This document shows, piece after piece, positions 1 to 6,933 of a stretch of 39,893 bases of DNA; within the stretch, counting starts at the first letter, position 1; each line of letters begins with the position of its first letter. This stretch comes from a virus, in the IMG/VR virus record IMGVR_UViG_3300037189_001648, positions 1 through 39,893 of that record. One strand, given 5' to 3'. A program made the position numbers and the translations under genes. The notes beneath the pieces are model-generated. The model was not told the DNA's origin, made no database searches, and worked only from the letters and a program-made list of their open reading frames with translations.

Positions 1-5
1 CCACA

Positions 6-749
6 ATGGAAAATATAGGTTTCGTTGAAAAAACGGATAATGAAAAAACAGATATGATAAAGTTCTTAGTTGATAGAGCTAAAGGCATTAATACTTCTAA
101 GATAATTAAGGAGGTAAGTCCTATGACTGACGCAACAGAAAACGTGGCAGCAGAAGCTCCAGTAGCAGAAGCTCCAGCAGTTGAAGAAACACAGGTCGCT
201 CCAGAGGCAGATACCGCTGCCGAGTTGAATGTCGAAAAGTCTGAAGAAGTAGATGCTGAAAAGTCAGCTACTGCTGGTGGCCCTGCTGCTGGCTCCGAAG
301 GCATGGACGATGAAGACGATGAAGAAGATGAAGAAGACGCTATGAAGGGCAACTACAAGGAGAAGTCGGAAGACTCCGCTTCTGTAGAGCCTGCTGTAGA
401 AAAATCTGAGTCAACCGAAGAGGTATCTAAGTCAGAGGATGTCGTTACAGCAGCAGTTGCTGAAATTCGTGACGGTATCACAACAGCCTTTAGCGATCTA
501 ACATCAGTAGTAAAGTCACTTGGTGACGAAATTGCTGAGCTAAAGAAGTCACTTGATCTAGCAAATGCAAAACTTGCAGATGCAGAAAGCGACTTTAATG
601 AGTTTGGAAAGAGGATTGATGCTGTTGAGGCAGACACCGCTTTCCGTAAGTCTGGCGATCTAGGCGAGATTGTACAGAATCAACCTGAAACGGTTGAAAA
701 ATCCCTATGGGGCGGACGTTTCCTCAAAACTGCCGATCTATTTAGATAA
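6..749 (+). CDS. Scaffold-like acidic protein, possibly the 3' end of a longer protease-scaffold gene
   Basis: The frame is open from the left edge to the stop at 747-749. Two starts are possible: an ATG at 6 without a clear ribosome site, or the ATG at 123, which has a perfect AGGAGG at 109-114 eight bases upstream. The product from 123 begins MTDATENVAAEA and is about 208 residues long. It is dominated by Glu, Asp, Ala and Lys, with an almost pure Asp/Glu run near 300-340, followed by a helical, coiled-coil-prone segment (about nt 450-630). No enzyme motif is visible. Such acidic helical proteins directly before the major capsid gene are usually scaffolds that guide procapsid assembly and are later removed. 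The 39 in-frame codons before 123 read like coding sequence, so this may be a nested start inside a protease gene (lambda C/Nu3 arrangement). Role is inferred from position and composition. Confidence 0.6.
   Translation: MENIGFVEKTDNEKTDMIKFLVDRAKGINTSKIIKEVSPMTDATENVAAEAPVAEAPAVEETQVAPEADTAAELNVEKSEEVDAEKSATAGGPAAGSEGMDDEDDEEDEEDAMKGNYKEKSEDSASVEPAVEKSESTEEVSKSEDVVTAAVAEIRDGITTAFSDLTSVVKSLGDEIAELKKSLDLANAKLADAESDFNEFGKRIDAVEADTAFRKSGDLGEIVQNQPETVEKSLWGGRFLKTADLFR
109..125 (+). promoter_or_regulatory. Strong Shine-Dalgarno and internal ATG of the scaffold-like gene
   Basis: AGGAGG at 109-114 lies eight bases before an ATG at 123-125 that is in frame with the surrounding open frame. This is one of the best ribosome sites in the window, so translation very probably starts here even if a longer upstream form also exists. 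Confidence 0.65.
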
Positions 750-774
750 GAAAATTCACTTAGGAGGTGACAAT

Positions 775-1887
775 ATGTCGGAAGAGATTAAGAAAAACTA
801 TCCAGGAGCTGGCGCTAACGAAGTAAACGGCGAAGGTGCATTTGCGTCTGGAGGTGTTGGAGGGGTAACTGATCCAGGGCTAAACACCCTAGGCAACATC
901 CCAACAGCCGAATTTGGTGTTACAAGTGGTCCAAATGCCGTAAATCCTTCGGGTGATGCAGCAAGCGGTATCCTACGCCCTGAACAGGCACGTCGTTTTA
1001 TTGACTACGTGTGGGATGCTACAGTTCTCGCCAAAGACGGTCGTCGTGTAACTATGCGAGCCAACACAATGGAACTAGAGAAGGTTAACGTCGGTGAGCG
1101 TGTTATCCGTGCTGCAGCCCAGGCTGATGCAACATACACAAACACTGGTGCAACATTCTCAAAGGTAGAGCTAACCACCAAGAAGATTCGCTTGGACTGG
1201 GAAGTTTCTGCTGAAGCACTAGAAGACAATATTGAAGGAGGTGCACTTGAGGACCACCTAGTCCGTTTGATGACAAACGCTTTTGCTAATGACATCGAAG
1301 ATCTAGCGATCAACGGAACAGGAACTGGCCCAGATGCATTCCTTTCAATCATGAACGGTTTTGTTAACAAGACCGTTACTGGAGATGCACACGAGGCTGT
1401 TGTAACAGTAGCCAACAATGCATGGACTCCAGACGTAATGCAGAACATCATCTTGGCAATGCCTCGTAAGTACCGTGCGATCAAGAACAACCTAAAGTTC
1501 TACGCAGGTACCGATGCATTCCAGGGTATCGTAAAGAACAATGGTACACTTGCAGACGCAATTGCTGAAGCATTTTCACCAGCTACTGGCGGAACCGAAA
1601 GAAACCGTCAGTCTTACCTAGACGGAGCTGCTCAGACACTTGGTACTGCACGTACCACTCGTGTTCTTGGCATCGACGTTCAGGAAGTTCCTTACTACCC
1701 AGATGGTTATGTTGACCTAACCTTCCCAGCTAACCGTGTTTGGGGTTTCCAGCGTGACATCGTTGTAAACCGTGAGTACGTTGCAAAGAAGGACACAATT
1801 GAGTACACCGTATTCGTACGTTTCGGTATTCAGTTCGAAGAGGAAGACGCCATTGCGTTCGCAGATGCTGGAGCAGACGCTTCATAA
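775..1887 (+). CDS. Major capsid protein, HK97 fold
   Basis: A 370-residue protein starting at the ATG 775, chosen because AGGAGGTGA at about 763-771 precedes it; the longer frame from 670 overlaps the upstream gene and has no ribosome site. The Gly/Asn-rich flexible N-terminus (about residues 1-60) is followed by the regular alpha/beta pattern of HK97-type capsid proteins: a long helix and E-loop region (RPEQARRFIDYVWD onward), a KIRLDWEVSAEALED spine segment, and a C-terminal strand block ending FGIQFEEEDAIAFADAGADAS. It would form the icosahedral shell. It sits directly after the scaffold-like gene and is closed by a strong terminator, as expected for a highly expressed virion gene. Leucine is mostly encoded by CTA (11 of 20) and never by CTG. 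Confidence 0.85.
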   Translation: MSEEIKKNYPGAGANEVNGEGAFASGGVGGVTDPGLNTLGNIPTAEFGVTSGPNAVNPSGDAASGILRPEQARRFIDYVWDATVLAKDGRRVTMRANTMELEKVNVGERVIRAAAQADATYTNTGATFSKVELTTKKIRLDWEVSAEALEDNIEGGALEDHLVRLMTNAFANDIEDLAINGTGTGPDAFLSIMNGFVNKTVTGDAHEAVVTVANNAWTPDVMQNIILAMPRKYRAIKNNLKFYAGTDAFQGIVKNNGTLADAIAEAFSPATGGTERNRQSYLDGAAQTLGTARTTRVLGIDVQEVPYYPDGYVDLTFPANRVWGFQRDIVVNREYVAKKDTIEYTVFVRFGIQFEEEDAIAFADAGADAS

Positions 1888-1902
1888 TCTGTAAAACCTT
1901 TT

Positions 1903-1945
1903 AAGGGGGCAGGGGCTTAACGGTCTCTGCCCCTTTATTATTAAT
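1903..1945 (+). terminator. Rho-independent terminator after the capsid gene
   Basis: A 14-bp stem (left arm 1903-1916, right arm 1923-1936, including a few G-T wobbles) closes a six-base loop TTAACG and is followed by an AT-rich tail starting with TTT. It lies 15 bases after the capsid stop codon and would end or attenuate capsid transcription. Confidence 0.85.
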
Positions 1946-1950
1946 TAATC

Positions 1951-1959
1951 TGTTATAAT
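1951..1959 (+). promoter_or_regulatory. Extended -10 promoter for the head-tail connector operon
   Basis: TGTTATAAT: a TGn extended -10 element (1951-1953) with a perfect TATAAT (1954-1959). No convincing -35 box is seen at the right distance. The predicted start near 1966 leaves a short leader that contains AGGAGG just before the ATG at 1981. It follows the capsid terminator, so the next operon can be driven separately. Confidence 0.65.
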
Positions 1960-1980
1960 ATATATAAATAGGAGGTATTT

Positions 1981-2433
1981 ATGTCTGAAGATATTAATAC
2001 AAATAATGAACCAGTAATTGAAGAAGAGTTGGCTCAGGCTCCAGAAACTAAGGTAGAAGAAGTAGCCGAAGAGCTAGGAATTACCGCATCAATTTCTGAA
2101 GATGTCAAGCCAGCAGTCGAAGAAAACAATGTTATCGATTCAGTACAAAAGGTAGTTCCAGCTGCCCGTAAGTCATCTGGAATTGTAAATCTAAAGAGCG
2201 GAGCGTTTGGCTCAGCATCTGCAGAAAAGGCAGAAAAGAAGCCTGCCAAAAAGCAAGAGCCAAAAGAAGAAACCGTAGCCATTCATTCTACCAGAAATGT
2301 AACCTGGAATGAAGTTGGCAAAGTTTACACTGGCTACAACATTGTGAAGAAGTCAGCTGCAGAAAAGTGGCTAACTCGTGGTCACATAAGACTTGCAACT
2401 CCAGAAGAAGTTGCTAAAGAGTTCGGTAAGTAA
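1981..2433 (+). CDS. Virion-region protein with disordered N-terminus and conserved C-terminal domain
   Basis: A 150-residue protein with AGGAGG eight bases before the ATG. Residues 1-95 are low-complexity, rich in Glu, Ala and Lys, and probably disordered. The last 50 or so residues form a compact segment (NVTWNEVGKVYTGYNIVKK, then WLTRGHIRLATPEEVAKEF) that looks like a small folded domain typical of short phage head genes between capsid and connector. First gene of the operon that continues through the neck genes, with only three bases before the next ATG. A head decoration or head-completion role is possible from position, but I do not recognise the family with certainty. Confidence 0.5.
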   Translation: MSEDINTNNEPVIEEELAQAPETKVEEVAEELGITASISEDVKPAVEENNVIDSVQKVVPAARKSSGIVNLKSGAFGSASAEKAEKKPAKKQEPKEETVAIHSTRNVTWNEVGKVYTGYNIVKKSAAEKWLTRGHIRLATPEEVAKEFGK

Positions 2434-2436
2434 AAC

Positions 2437-3348
2437 ATGGAAATTCTGAGAGTCTCGCCATATCTAGACGTTAATTTTGAAGCATTGACAGTACCAGCTG
2501 GATACACCAATGCAGAATTTAAGATTACCGTAACTGATATGGCGGACTTGTCAGAAACCTCTACAACATCTACAAAATCAACTGGACAAAAAATAGTTGT
2601 CGTTTTGCCAGGAGAATATGACAACTCTTATAGAGTGAGAATATTTGCTCCAGACTCATCAATACTTATAGACGAAACTGTAGAGCTAGTTAGGCCGTAC
2701 ATTGATCCAGCTACAAAGGCAGAGTTGCCATCAGAAATAGCGGCATTTGCCGAAAAGGAAGAATTGGCTAGGGCAGTCATAGACTCAATAGTTCCAGACG
2801 GATTCTATCTCAAGAAGGTTGTCCTAGAGACCACTGGTCTTGGATTGGACTATATCCCAGTTTGGGTAGACGCAAAAAAGATTTTAAAAGTATACGAAAA
2901 CAATGTTTTGGTATTCGACGCACTTAGCCCAGAAACATCCAGAACGCTTTACAAGATTTCAGATGACAAAACAGCCATTGTGGAAGACTACACTGGAACC
3001 TTTAATAGAAGAGAGGGTGCTCCACTAGAGCTTCCAGCTTCTCCATCAGACTATGTAGACCTAGCATACTTTGGACGTAGAGGATTCCCACACACTTTTG
3101 ACTACAGGATATTCCTTGAGGCTGGGGTATACGCAGTCCCATCAGACATTGCAAGAGCAACCCAGCTTCTTATAGATGACATTGAATGCGGAAAGCTAGA
3201 ATATTACAAGAGATACGTCTCATCCTACAATACAGATCAATTTAAGATTCAGTTTGACAAGCAATCGTTTGAGGGGACAGGAAACCTTATTGTAGACAAG
3301 ATACTTTCTAAGTATATAAAGTCTATTCGTAAAATTGGAGTTCTATAA
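2437..3348 (+). CDS. Head-tail connector (adaptor-type) with extra N-terminal beta domain
   Basis: A 303-residue protein. The last 100 residues (from about VDLAYFGRRGFPHTF) carry the helical pattern of gp6-like adaptor proteins that dock under the portal, including an IARATQLLIDDIECGKLEYY helix and a final FEGTGNLIVDKILSKYIK helix. The first 200 residues are beta-rich, resembling immunoglobulin-like or tail-spike-like sheets (for example KIVVVLPGEYDNSYRVRI), and are not part of a minimal adaptor, which usually has only about 100-150 residues. Its stop overlaps the next start as TAATG, so the two genes are translationally coupled. Adaptor role is inferred from order (capsid, connector, closure, neck, tail terminator) and the C-terminal helices. 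Confidence 0.6.
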   Translation: MEILRVSPYLDVNFEALTVPAGYTNAEFKITVTDMADLSETSTTSTKSTGQKIVVVLPGEYDNSYRVRIFAPDSSILIDETVELVRPYIDPATKAELPSEIAAFAEKEELARAVIDSIVPDGFYLKKVVLETTGLGLDYIPVWVDAKKILKVYENNVLVFDALSPETSRTLYKISDDKTAIVEDYTGTFNRREGAPLELPASPSDYVDLAYFGRRGFPHTFDYRIFLEAGVYAVPSDIARATQLLIDDIECGKLEYYKRYVSSYNTDQFKIQFDKQSFEGTGNLIVDKILSKYIKSIRKIGVL

Positions 3349-3794
3349 TGATTTGCGAAACTCCAGACTTCATGTTCCCCATGAAGGCAGATATCTTTTA
3401 TCCAACCATTTCTCAGAATGCCTATGGATCTGTACAAAAAGAATGGATGCACGACAGAACAATAGCCTCTAGCTTTACTACTGCTGGTACAGACTGGGCT
3501 CAAGAAGTAAAGCCAAACAGGGCAATTATTGAAAACTCGGTCCTTCTTGGAAGAGCAAAAACCGACATCCGTATTTCAGCCAGGGACTCTAAAAATGCAA
3601 TAACAAACATTATTGTCACTAACATCAGGGACAAGAATGACAATGAGATTTATCTAGAAACTTCTGGTCCAAGAACTGGAAAGTCAACTATATTTGAAGT
3701 CGCCACAGTAGAGCCATTTGTAGGTCCATTTGGATCAACAGAATACTACAAGATAGTTATTCGTAGATCAGAGAATCAGGCGGCAACGCTATGA
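3348..3794 (+). CDS. Head closure (stopper-like) protein
   Basis: A 148-residue beta-rich protein placed between the adaptor-like gene and an HK97 gp10-like gene, where tailed phages encode the head-closure protein that seals DNA in the head after the adaptor binds. It starts with a segment read as MKADIFYPTISQNAYGSVQKEW, matching the usual beginning of such proteins (a short strand, then a loop mentioning the reporting format Y-G-x-x), and ends in strands such as YYKIVIRR. Start overlaps the preceding stop (TAATG) and the end overlaps the next gene by four bases. Assignment rests mainly on gene order and size. Confidence 0.55.
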   Translation: MICETPDFMFPMKADIFYPTISQNAYGSVQKEWMHDRTIASSFTTAGTDWAQEVKPNRAIIENSVLLGRAKTDIRISARDSKNAITNIIVTNIRDKNDNEIYLETSGPRTGKSTIFEVATVEPFVGPFGSTEYYKIVIRRSENQAATL

Positions 3795-4468
3795 TGAAAT
3801 CAAAGATTGACTCTAGAAAGTTTATGAAAGATATGAACAATATCATGAACTACTCTATTGGATTCTTAGATGGAATAAAGCTTGGCAAGAATGAGCTTCT
3901 TAATAATATAGGTAAGAATACCGTACAAATTTTGCAGCAATTTATAGACGCTAATGCTAGAGTAAATCCAGAAGCCTTGCATCACGTATACGAGTGGTCT
4001 AGAACTGGAAGCCCAGATGCTAGACTATTTGACATTAACTATACTGTGAGTGGGCTAGGCCTATCACTAAAGTCTAACTTTAGACAGTCTACCTCTGTTA
4101 AGATGGGGTCAAATGTTCCATTTTATAACAAGGCAGCAATAATGGAAAATGGTATTGGTGTTACAATTAGTCCTAGACGATCAGAGGTCCTAGCTTTTGA
4201 CGATAACGGTGAACAGGTCTTTACAAGAAAACCAATATCTGTTTCAAATCCTGGTGGAGATAACGTAGAAGGCAGCTTCCAAAGAACATTTGATGATTTC
4301 TTTAGGAATTATTTTACCCAGGCATTCCTAAGCTCTAGCGGAATTGGGCGGTACCTTTCTAATGCAGAAGTATTTAAGAAAGATATGAGAAGTGGCAGTA
4401 GAATAGGTAAATCCAAGGGAATATCAACAGGCTATCGCTGGATAGCTAATGCAGGTTTGGAGATATAA
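3791..4468 (+). CDS. Neck/tail-connection protein, HK97 gp10-like
   Basis: A 225-residue protein whose N-terminus is a long helix (through about residue 55) followed by a segment with a TG-S-P-D-A pattern and a beta block, as in HK97 gp10-type proteins that link the head to the tail tube. A candidate aromatic and Pro-rich loop (FYNKAAIMENGIGVTISPRR) lies at about residues 111-131. The C-terminus is rich in Ser, Gly and Lys. ATGA overlap with the previous gene and TAATG overlap with the next show tight coupling. The name is from order and general shape; sequence similarity could not be tested. Confidence 0.5.
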   Translation: MMKSKIDSRKFMKDMNNIMNYSIGFLDGIKLGKNELLNNIGKNTVQILQQFIDANARVNPEALHHVYEWSRTGSPDARLFDINYTVSGLGLSLKSNFRQSTSVKMGSNVPFYNKAAIMENGIGVTISPRRSEVLAFDDNGEQVFTRKPISVSNPGGDNVEGSFQRTFDDFFRNYFTQAFLSSSGIGRYLSNAEVFKKDMRSGSRIGKSKGISTGYRWIANAGLEI

Positions 4469-5076
4469 TGGCTATTCATTACCCACCAGTTTTTATAAAC
4501 AACTATCTTTCTGAAAAGGTTAGTGGCTACTTTGGTGCTCAGACTGGACGGGACGTAAGTCTTCCATTTTTCCCAACAAGTCCAACAGACATTAATGCAC
4601 TAACAGAGTCATTTCCAAACGGAAGCGGATTATTTGCGGTATATGACAGAATGTTTAAGATGAGAAGAACAGCCTTCCCACACATTAAAAGAGAGCAACT
4701 ACTCTACTACTTCTACAAAATGCAGGATACCCCAGAAGAGCTTATCGAGACATCTCAGCTAGTTATGGATCTGTTGGACAGAGGAGACGAATCAGCTCAA
4801 GAGCTAAACTCTTGGATTGCTAACATTCACATTGCTCAGGGCAAAAAGACAACCCAGGTTGCAAACGTTGTTACTGGACAAAACGAAACCTTTAAAGTCG
4901 TTACTTTTGGCTCTGGACCATCCGCAAAAGACTTTTTGCTACCGTTTTTCCACGAAATTAAGATCTACCAGCTAGAAGAAACCAGGGATATTATTGACTT
5001 TGGTACAGCCAGAACCTATGCTGGAAACAAGATAATTGTAGACTATGACTGGCACTATTCAGCGCCAATATCTTAA
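4468..5076 (+). CDS. Tail terminator / tail completion protein
   Basis: A 202-residue protein directly before the major tail protein, the usual place of the tail terminator that caps the tail tube and joins it to the neck. The first 55 residues carry many aromatic residues (HYPPVFINNYLSEKVSGYF), the middle is helical (EELIETSQLVMDLLDRGDESAQELNSW at about residues 91-117, where residues are summarised rather than quoted in full), and the C-terminus has strands ending KIIVDYDWHYSAPIS. This N-terminal helix, central sheet and late strand order fits lambda gpU-like proteins, but the match is loose. Confidence 0.5.
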   Translation: MAIHYPPVFINNYLSEKVSGYFGAQTGRDVSLPFFPTSPTDINALTESFPNGSGLFAVYDRMFKMRRTAFPHIKREQLLYYFYKMQDTPEELIETSQLVMDLLDRGDESAQELNSWIANIHIAQGKKTTQVANVVTGQNETFKVVTFGSGPSAKDFLLPFFHEIKIYQLEETRDIIDFGTARTYAGNKIIVDYDWHYSAPIS

Positions 5077-5096
5077 ATAATCCTTTCATAAATGGG

Positions 5097-5110
5097 TGTA
5101 TACTTATACA
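5097..5110 (+). other. Short perfect dyad in the gap before the major tail gene
   Basis: TGTATA, two bases, then TATACA: a perfect 6-bp inverted repeat in the 81-base gap 5077-5157. There is no T-run after it, so it is not a classical terminator. It could be an operator for a small DNA-binding protein or the tip of an mRNA hairpin ahead of the highly expressed major tail gene; it could also be chance. The rest of the gap holds only the ribosome site AGAGGTGA for the next gene. Confidence 0.3.
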
Positions 5111-5157
5111 TGAGGAAACACGCCTTTAATCTATTAAAGAAAAAGAGGTGAAAAAAT

Positions 5158-5796
5158 ATGGCATATACACGTGGTTCAAGTGCAAACATCATTGTTGGTG
5201 CAGCTGCACTTTTTACATACGAGCCTGTTGGAGGAGCTTCACAGCTTACCGAAGCAGACTTGCCAAGCTACGTTGACGATGTATCGTACAGAACTACACT
5301 TTCTGACGACGCAGACTTCAGAAACGTTGGTTACACCATGAACGGTTTGGAAATTGTTTTCCAGCCTGATTTTGGTGAGGTGCAGGTCGACCAGGTTCTA
5401 GACGTTGCAAAGCTATACAAGCAGGGTATGCAGGTTAACCTAAACACAGCATTTGCTGAGGCAACATTGGAAAACTTGCTATTCTCACTAGCTGGTCAGG
5501 ACGAAGACTTGACTACCGTTGGTGGCAACCCAACCCTAAACCTATCTGCTGGTGACATTGGAGAATGTCCAGTAGAGCGTGGTCTAGTGGCTGTTGGTCC
5601 TGGTACAGGAGACTGTGCTCTAGGTGACCAGATCGAAAGAGTCTACGCCGCATACCGTGCGCTTTCAATTGAGAGTGTTACAGTATCTGCTAAGCGTGAC
5701 GAACCAACCATGTTCGAGGTTTCTTTCCGTCTGCTTCCAAACGATAACGCATCATATGGTAAGATCGTAGATCGCACCATTCCTGCTGCTTCGTAA
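5158..5796 (+). CDS. Major tail protein (tail tube)
   Basis: A 212-residue protein with the ribosome site AGAGGTGA just upstream. It starts MAYTRGSSANIIVGAAALFTYE (quoted only in part: AYTRGSSANIIVGAAALF) and shows alternating strands, an acidic loop (LTEADLPSYVDD), and a final strand block (ESVTVSAKRDEPTMFEVSF) as in tail-tube proteins that stack in hexameric rings around the tape measure. It is flanked upstream by the tail terminator gene and downstream by the two chaperone genes, the standard position. Two internal cysteines (about residues 141 and 154) are unusual but not diagnostic. A very strong terminator follows 11 bases after the stop. Confidence 0.75.
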   Translation: MAYTRGSSANIIVGAAALFTYEPVGGASQLTEADLPSYVDDVSYRTTLSDDADFRNVGYTMNGLEIVFQPDFGEVQVDQVLDVAKLYKQGMQVNLNTAFAEATLENLLFSLAGQDEDLTTVGGNPTLNLSAGDIGECPVERGLVAVGPGTGDCALGDQIERVYAAYRALSIESVTVSAKRDEPTMFEVSFRLLPNDNASYGKIVDRTIPAAS

Positions 5797-5806
5797 TAAA
5801 ACTAAT

Positions 5807-5853
5807 AAAGATAAGGCTATTCGGTCATTTGTTGACTGGGTAGCCTTATTTTT
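5807..5853 (+). terminator. Long-stem rho-independent terminator after the major tail gene
   Basis: The arms 5807-5827 and 5833-5853 pair over about 21 bases (perfect ATAAGGCTA / TAGCCTTAT core, with G-T wobbles elsewhere) around a five-base loop TTTGT, and the right arm ends in TTTTT. It ends the capsid-to-tail-tube transcription unit. Its right arm contains the -35 box and spacer of the next promoter. Confidence 0.85.
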
Positions 5854-5861
5854 GTTATAAT
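5832..5861 (+). promoter_or_regulatory. Promoter with leaderless start for the first chaperone gene
   Basis: TTGACT (5832-5837), an 18-base spacer, then TATAAT (5856-5861) preceded by TG plus one base (5853-5855). The predicted transcription start, seven bases after the last T, is 5868, which is the A of the next gene's ATG. There is no ribosome site, so the mRNA is predicted to be leaderless, a common mode in Actinobacteria. Confidence 0.75.
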
Positions 5862-5867
5862 GGTTAG

Positions 5868-6563
5868 ATGGCTACTAAAATATATGACGTTGAGAGCATA
5901 ACTCTTATGGACGGCACGGAAGTTAGCCTAACTCCACTAAAGATTAAATATCTTAGAGAATTTATGGAGCTGTTTGAGTTTGTAAAAAATGCAAGTAATG
6001 ACAGTCAAGCTGTTTTATTTTTGACGGAATGTGCAAAAATAGCTATGAAGCAATATACCCCAGACAGGTTTGACCTAGAAGACAATGCCGATATTCACAC
6101 TATTTATAAGATCATAGAGGTAGCCGCTGGAATCAAGGTAAAGCCAGATTCTGAAGAAACTGTTAAAGACCAGGCCGTAGAGAGTGGTTCTACATGGGAA
6201 ACCCTTGACCTGGCAAAGCTAGAGGCAGAGGCATTCTTGCTGGGTATCTGGAAAGACTATGAACAACTAGAGTCATCGCTATCTATGCCAGAATTAATGG
6301 CCACCCTAGAATCTAAAAGAGAGCTAGACTATCAAGAAAAAAAGTTTTTGGCTGCCATTCAGGGAGTTGACATAGATAAAGACAACAAGAAGAGCTCTAA
6401 CGCATGGGAACAGATGAAGGCAAAGGTCTTTAGTGGTGGAACCACAAAGGATCCAAATGACGTTGTCGCCCTGCAAGGGGTAGGAGCCCAGAAGGCTGGC
6501 TTCGGCATTGGCATGGGGCTAAGCTATGAAAAGATAGACAAAAAGAGTGCAACTGTGGTATAA
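5868..6563 (+). CDS. Tail assembly chaperone, long form (gpGT-like)
   Basis: A 231-residue protein. Residues 1-95 match the 106-residue product of the next gene at about 40% identity in a hand alignment (shared ITL-DGT, PLKI, ECxxIAMxQY and YKI-E-A-GI). Residues 100-231 are unique: a helical part (LAKLEAEAFLLGIWKDYEQL, then a KRELDYQEKKFLAA stretch) and a basic Gly-containing tail. Tail assembly chaperones bind the tape measure protein and help tail-tube subunits polymerise. In most phages the long form is made by a programmed -1 frameshift from the short gene; here it is a separate gene. Translation is predicted to be leaderless, from the promoter ending at 5861. Short form and tape measure gene follow directly. 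Confidence 0.75.
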   Translation: MATKIYDVESITLMDGTEVSLTPLKIKYLREFMELFEFVKNASNDSQAVLFLTECAKIAMKQYTPDRFDLEDNADIHTIYKIIEVAAGIKVKPDSEETVKDQAVESGSTWETLDLAKLEAEAFLLGIWKDYEQLESSLSMPELMATLESKRELDYQEKKFLAAIQGVDIDKDNKKSSNAWEQMKAKVFSGGTTKDPNDVVALQGVGAQKAGFGIGMGLSYEKIDKKSATVV

Positions 6564-6564
6564 T
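6557..6564 (+). promoter_or_regulatory. Extended -10 promoter before the short chaperone gene
   Basis: TG at 6556-6557 plus one base and TATAAT at 6559-6564, the last codons of the long chaperone gene: the stop codon TAA (6561-6563) is inside the box. No clear -35. Start predicted near 6571, leaving a 19-base leader with GAGAGG before the ATG at 6590. It could raise short-form over long-form expression. Confidence 0.55.
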
Positions 6565-6589
6565 TTAATCAACCATATGAGAGGAAAAA

Positions 6590-6910
6590 ATGGCTACAAC
6601 AGTAAATGAAGAAAAGACAATTACACTAATTGATGGAACAAAGGTGGCAGTTCGCCCACTAAAGATTTCTCTACTGCGTCCATTCATGTCCAAGTTTGAG
6701 GGCATTGCAAAGGTGGCAGAGGACAACGAGAAGTCGATGAGCCTACTGATGGAATGTGTACAGATTGCTATGCAGCAGTACAAGCCAGAGTTGGCAGCTG
6801 ATGCAGCAGCTTTGGAAGAGCTTCTAGACCTTCCAACTGTGTATAAGATTGTAGAAGAGGCATCTGGAATTAATCTTACAGATGCAGCTTTGCTAAACAA
6901 TCTTAAGTAA
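6590..6910 (+). CDS. Tail assembly chaperone, short form (gpG-like)
   Basis: A 106-residue protein, paralogue of the N-terminal part of the preceding gene, with the same order of motifs: ITLIDGTKVAVRPLKI, then MECVQIAMQQYKPE, then TVYKIVEEASGI. It lacks the C-terminal extension. Ribosome site GAGAGG lies about five to eight bases before ATG 6590. Together with the long form it would replace the G / G-T pair made by frameshifting in lambda-like phages. The stop is 23 bases before the tape measure start, too little room for a frameshift extension, and no slippery heptamer is needed. High abundance of the short form would fit its own promoter. Confidence 0.75.
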   Translation: MATTVNEEKTITLIDGTKVAVRPLKISLLRPFMSKFEGIAKVAEDNEKSMSLLMECVQIAMQQYKPELAADAAALEELLDLPTVYKIVEEASGINLTDAALLNNLK

Positions 6911-6933
6911 AAACAACAAAGAGGTGCTAGTGA

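Noticed and set aside
670-774. Longer start for the capsid gene
   Set aside because: The in-frame ATG at 670 overlaps the upstream gene and has no ribosome site, while ATG 775 has AGGAGGTGA.
4463-4468. TATAAT at gene junctions (also 3344-3349 and 16225-16230)
   Set aside because: They arise from the TAATG stop/start overlap and lack a TGn element or -35; they are not counted as promoters.
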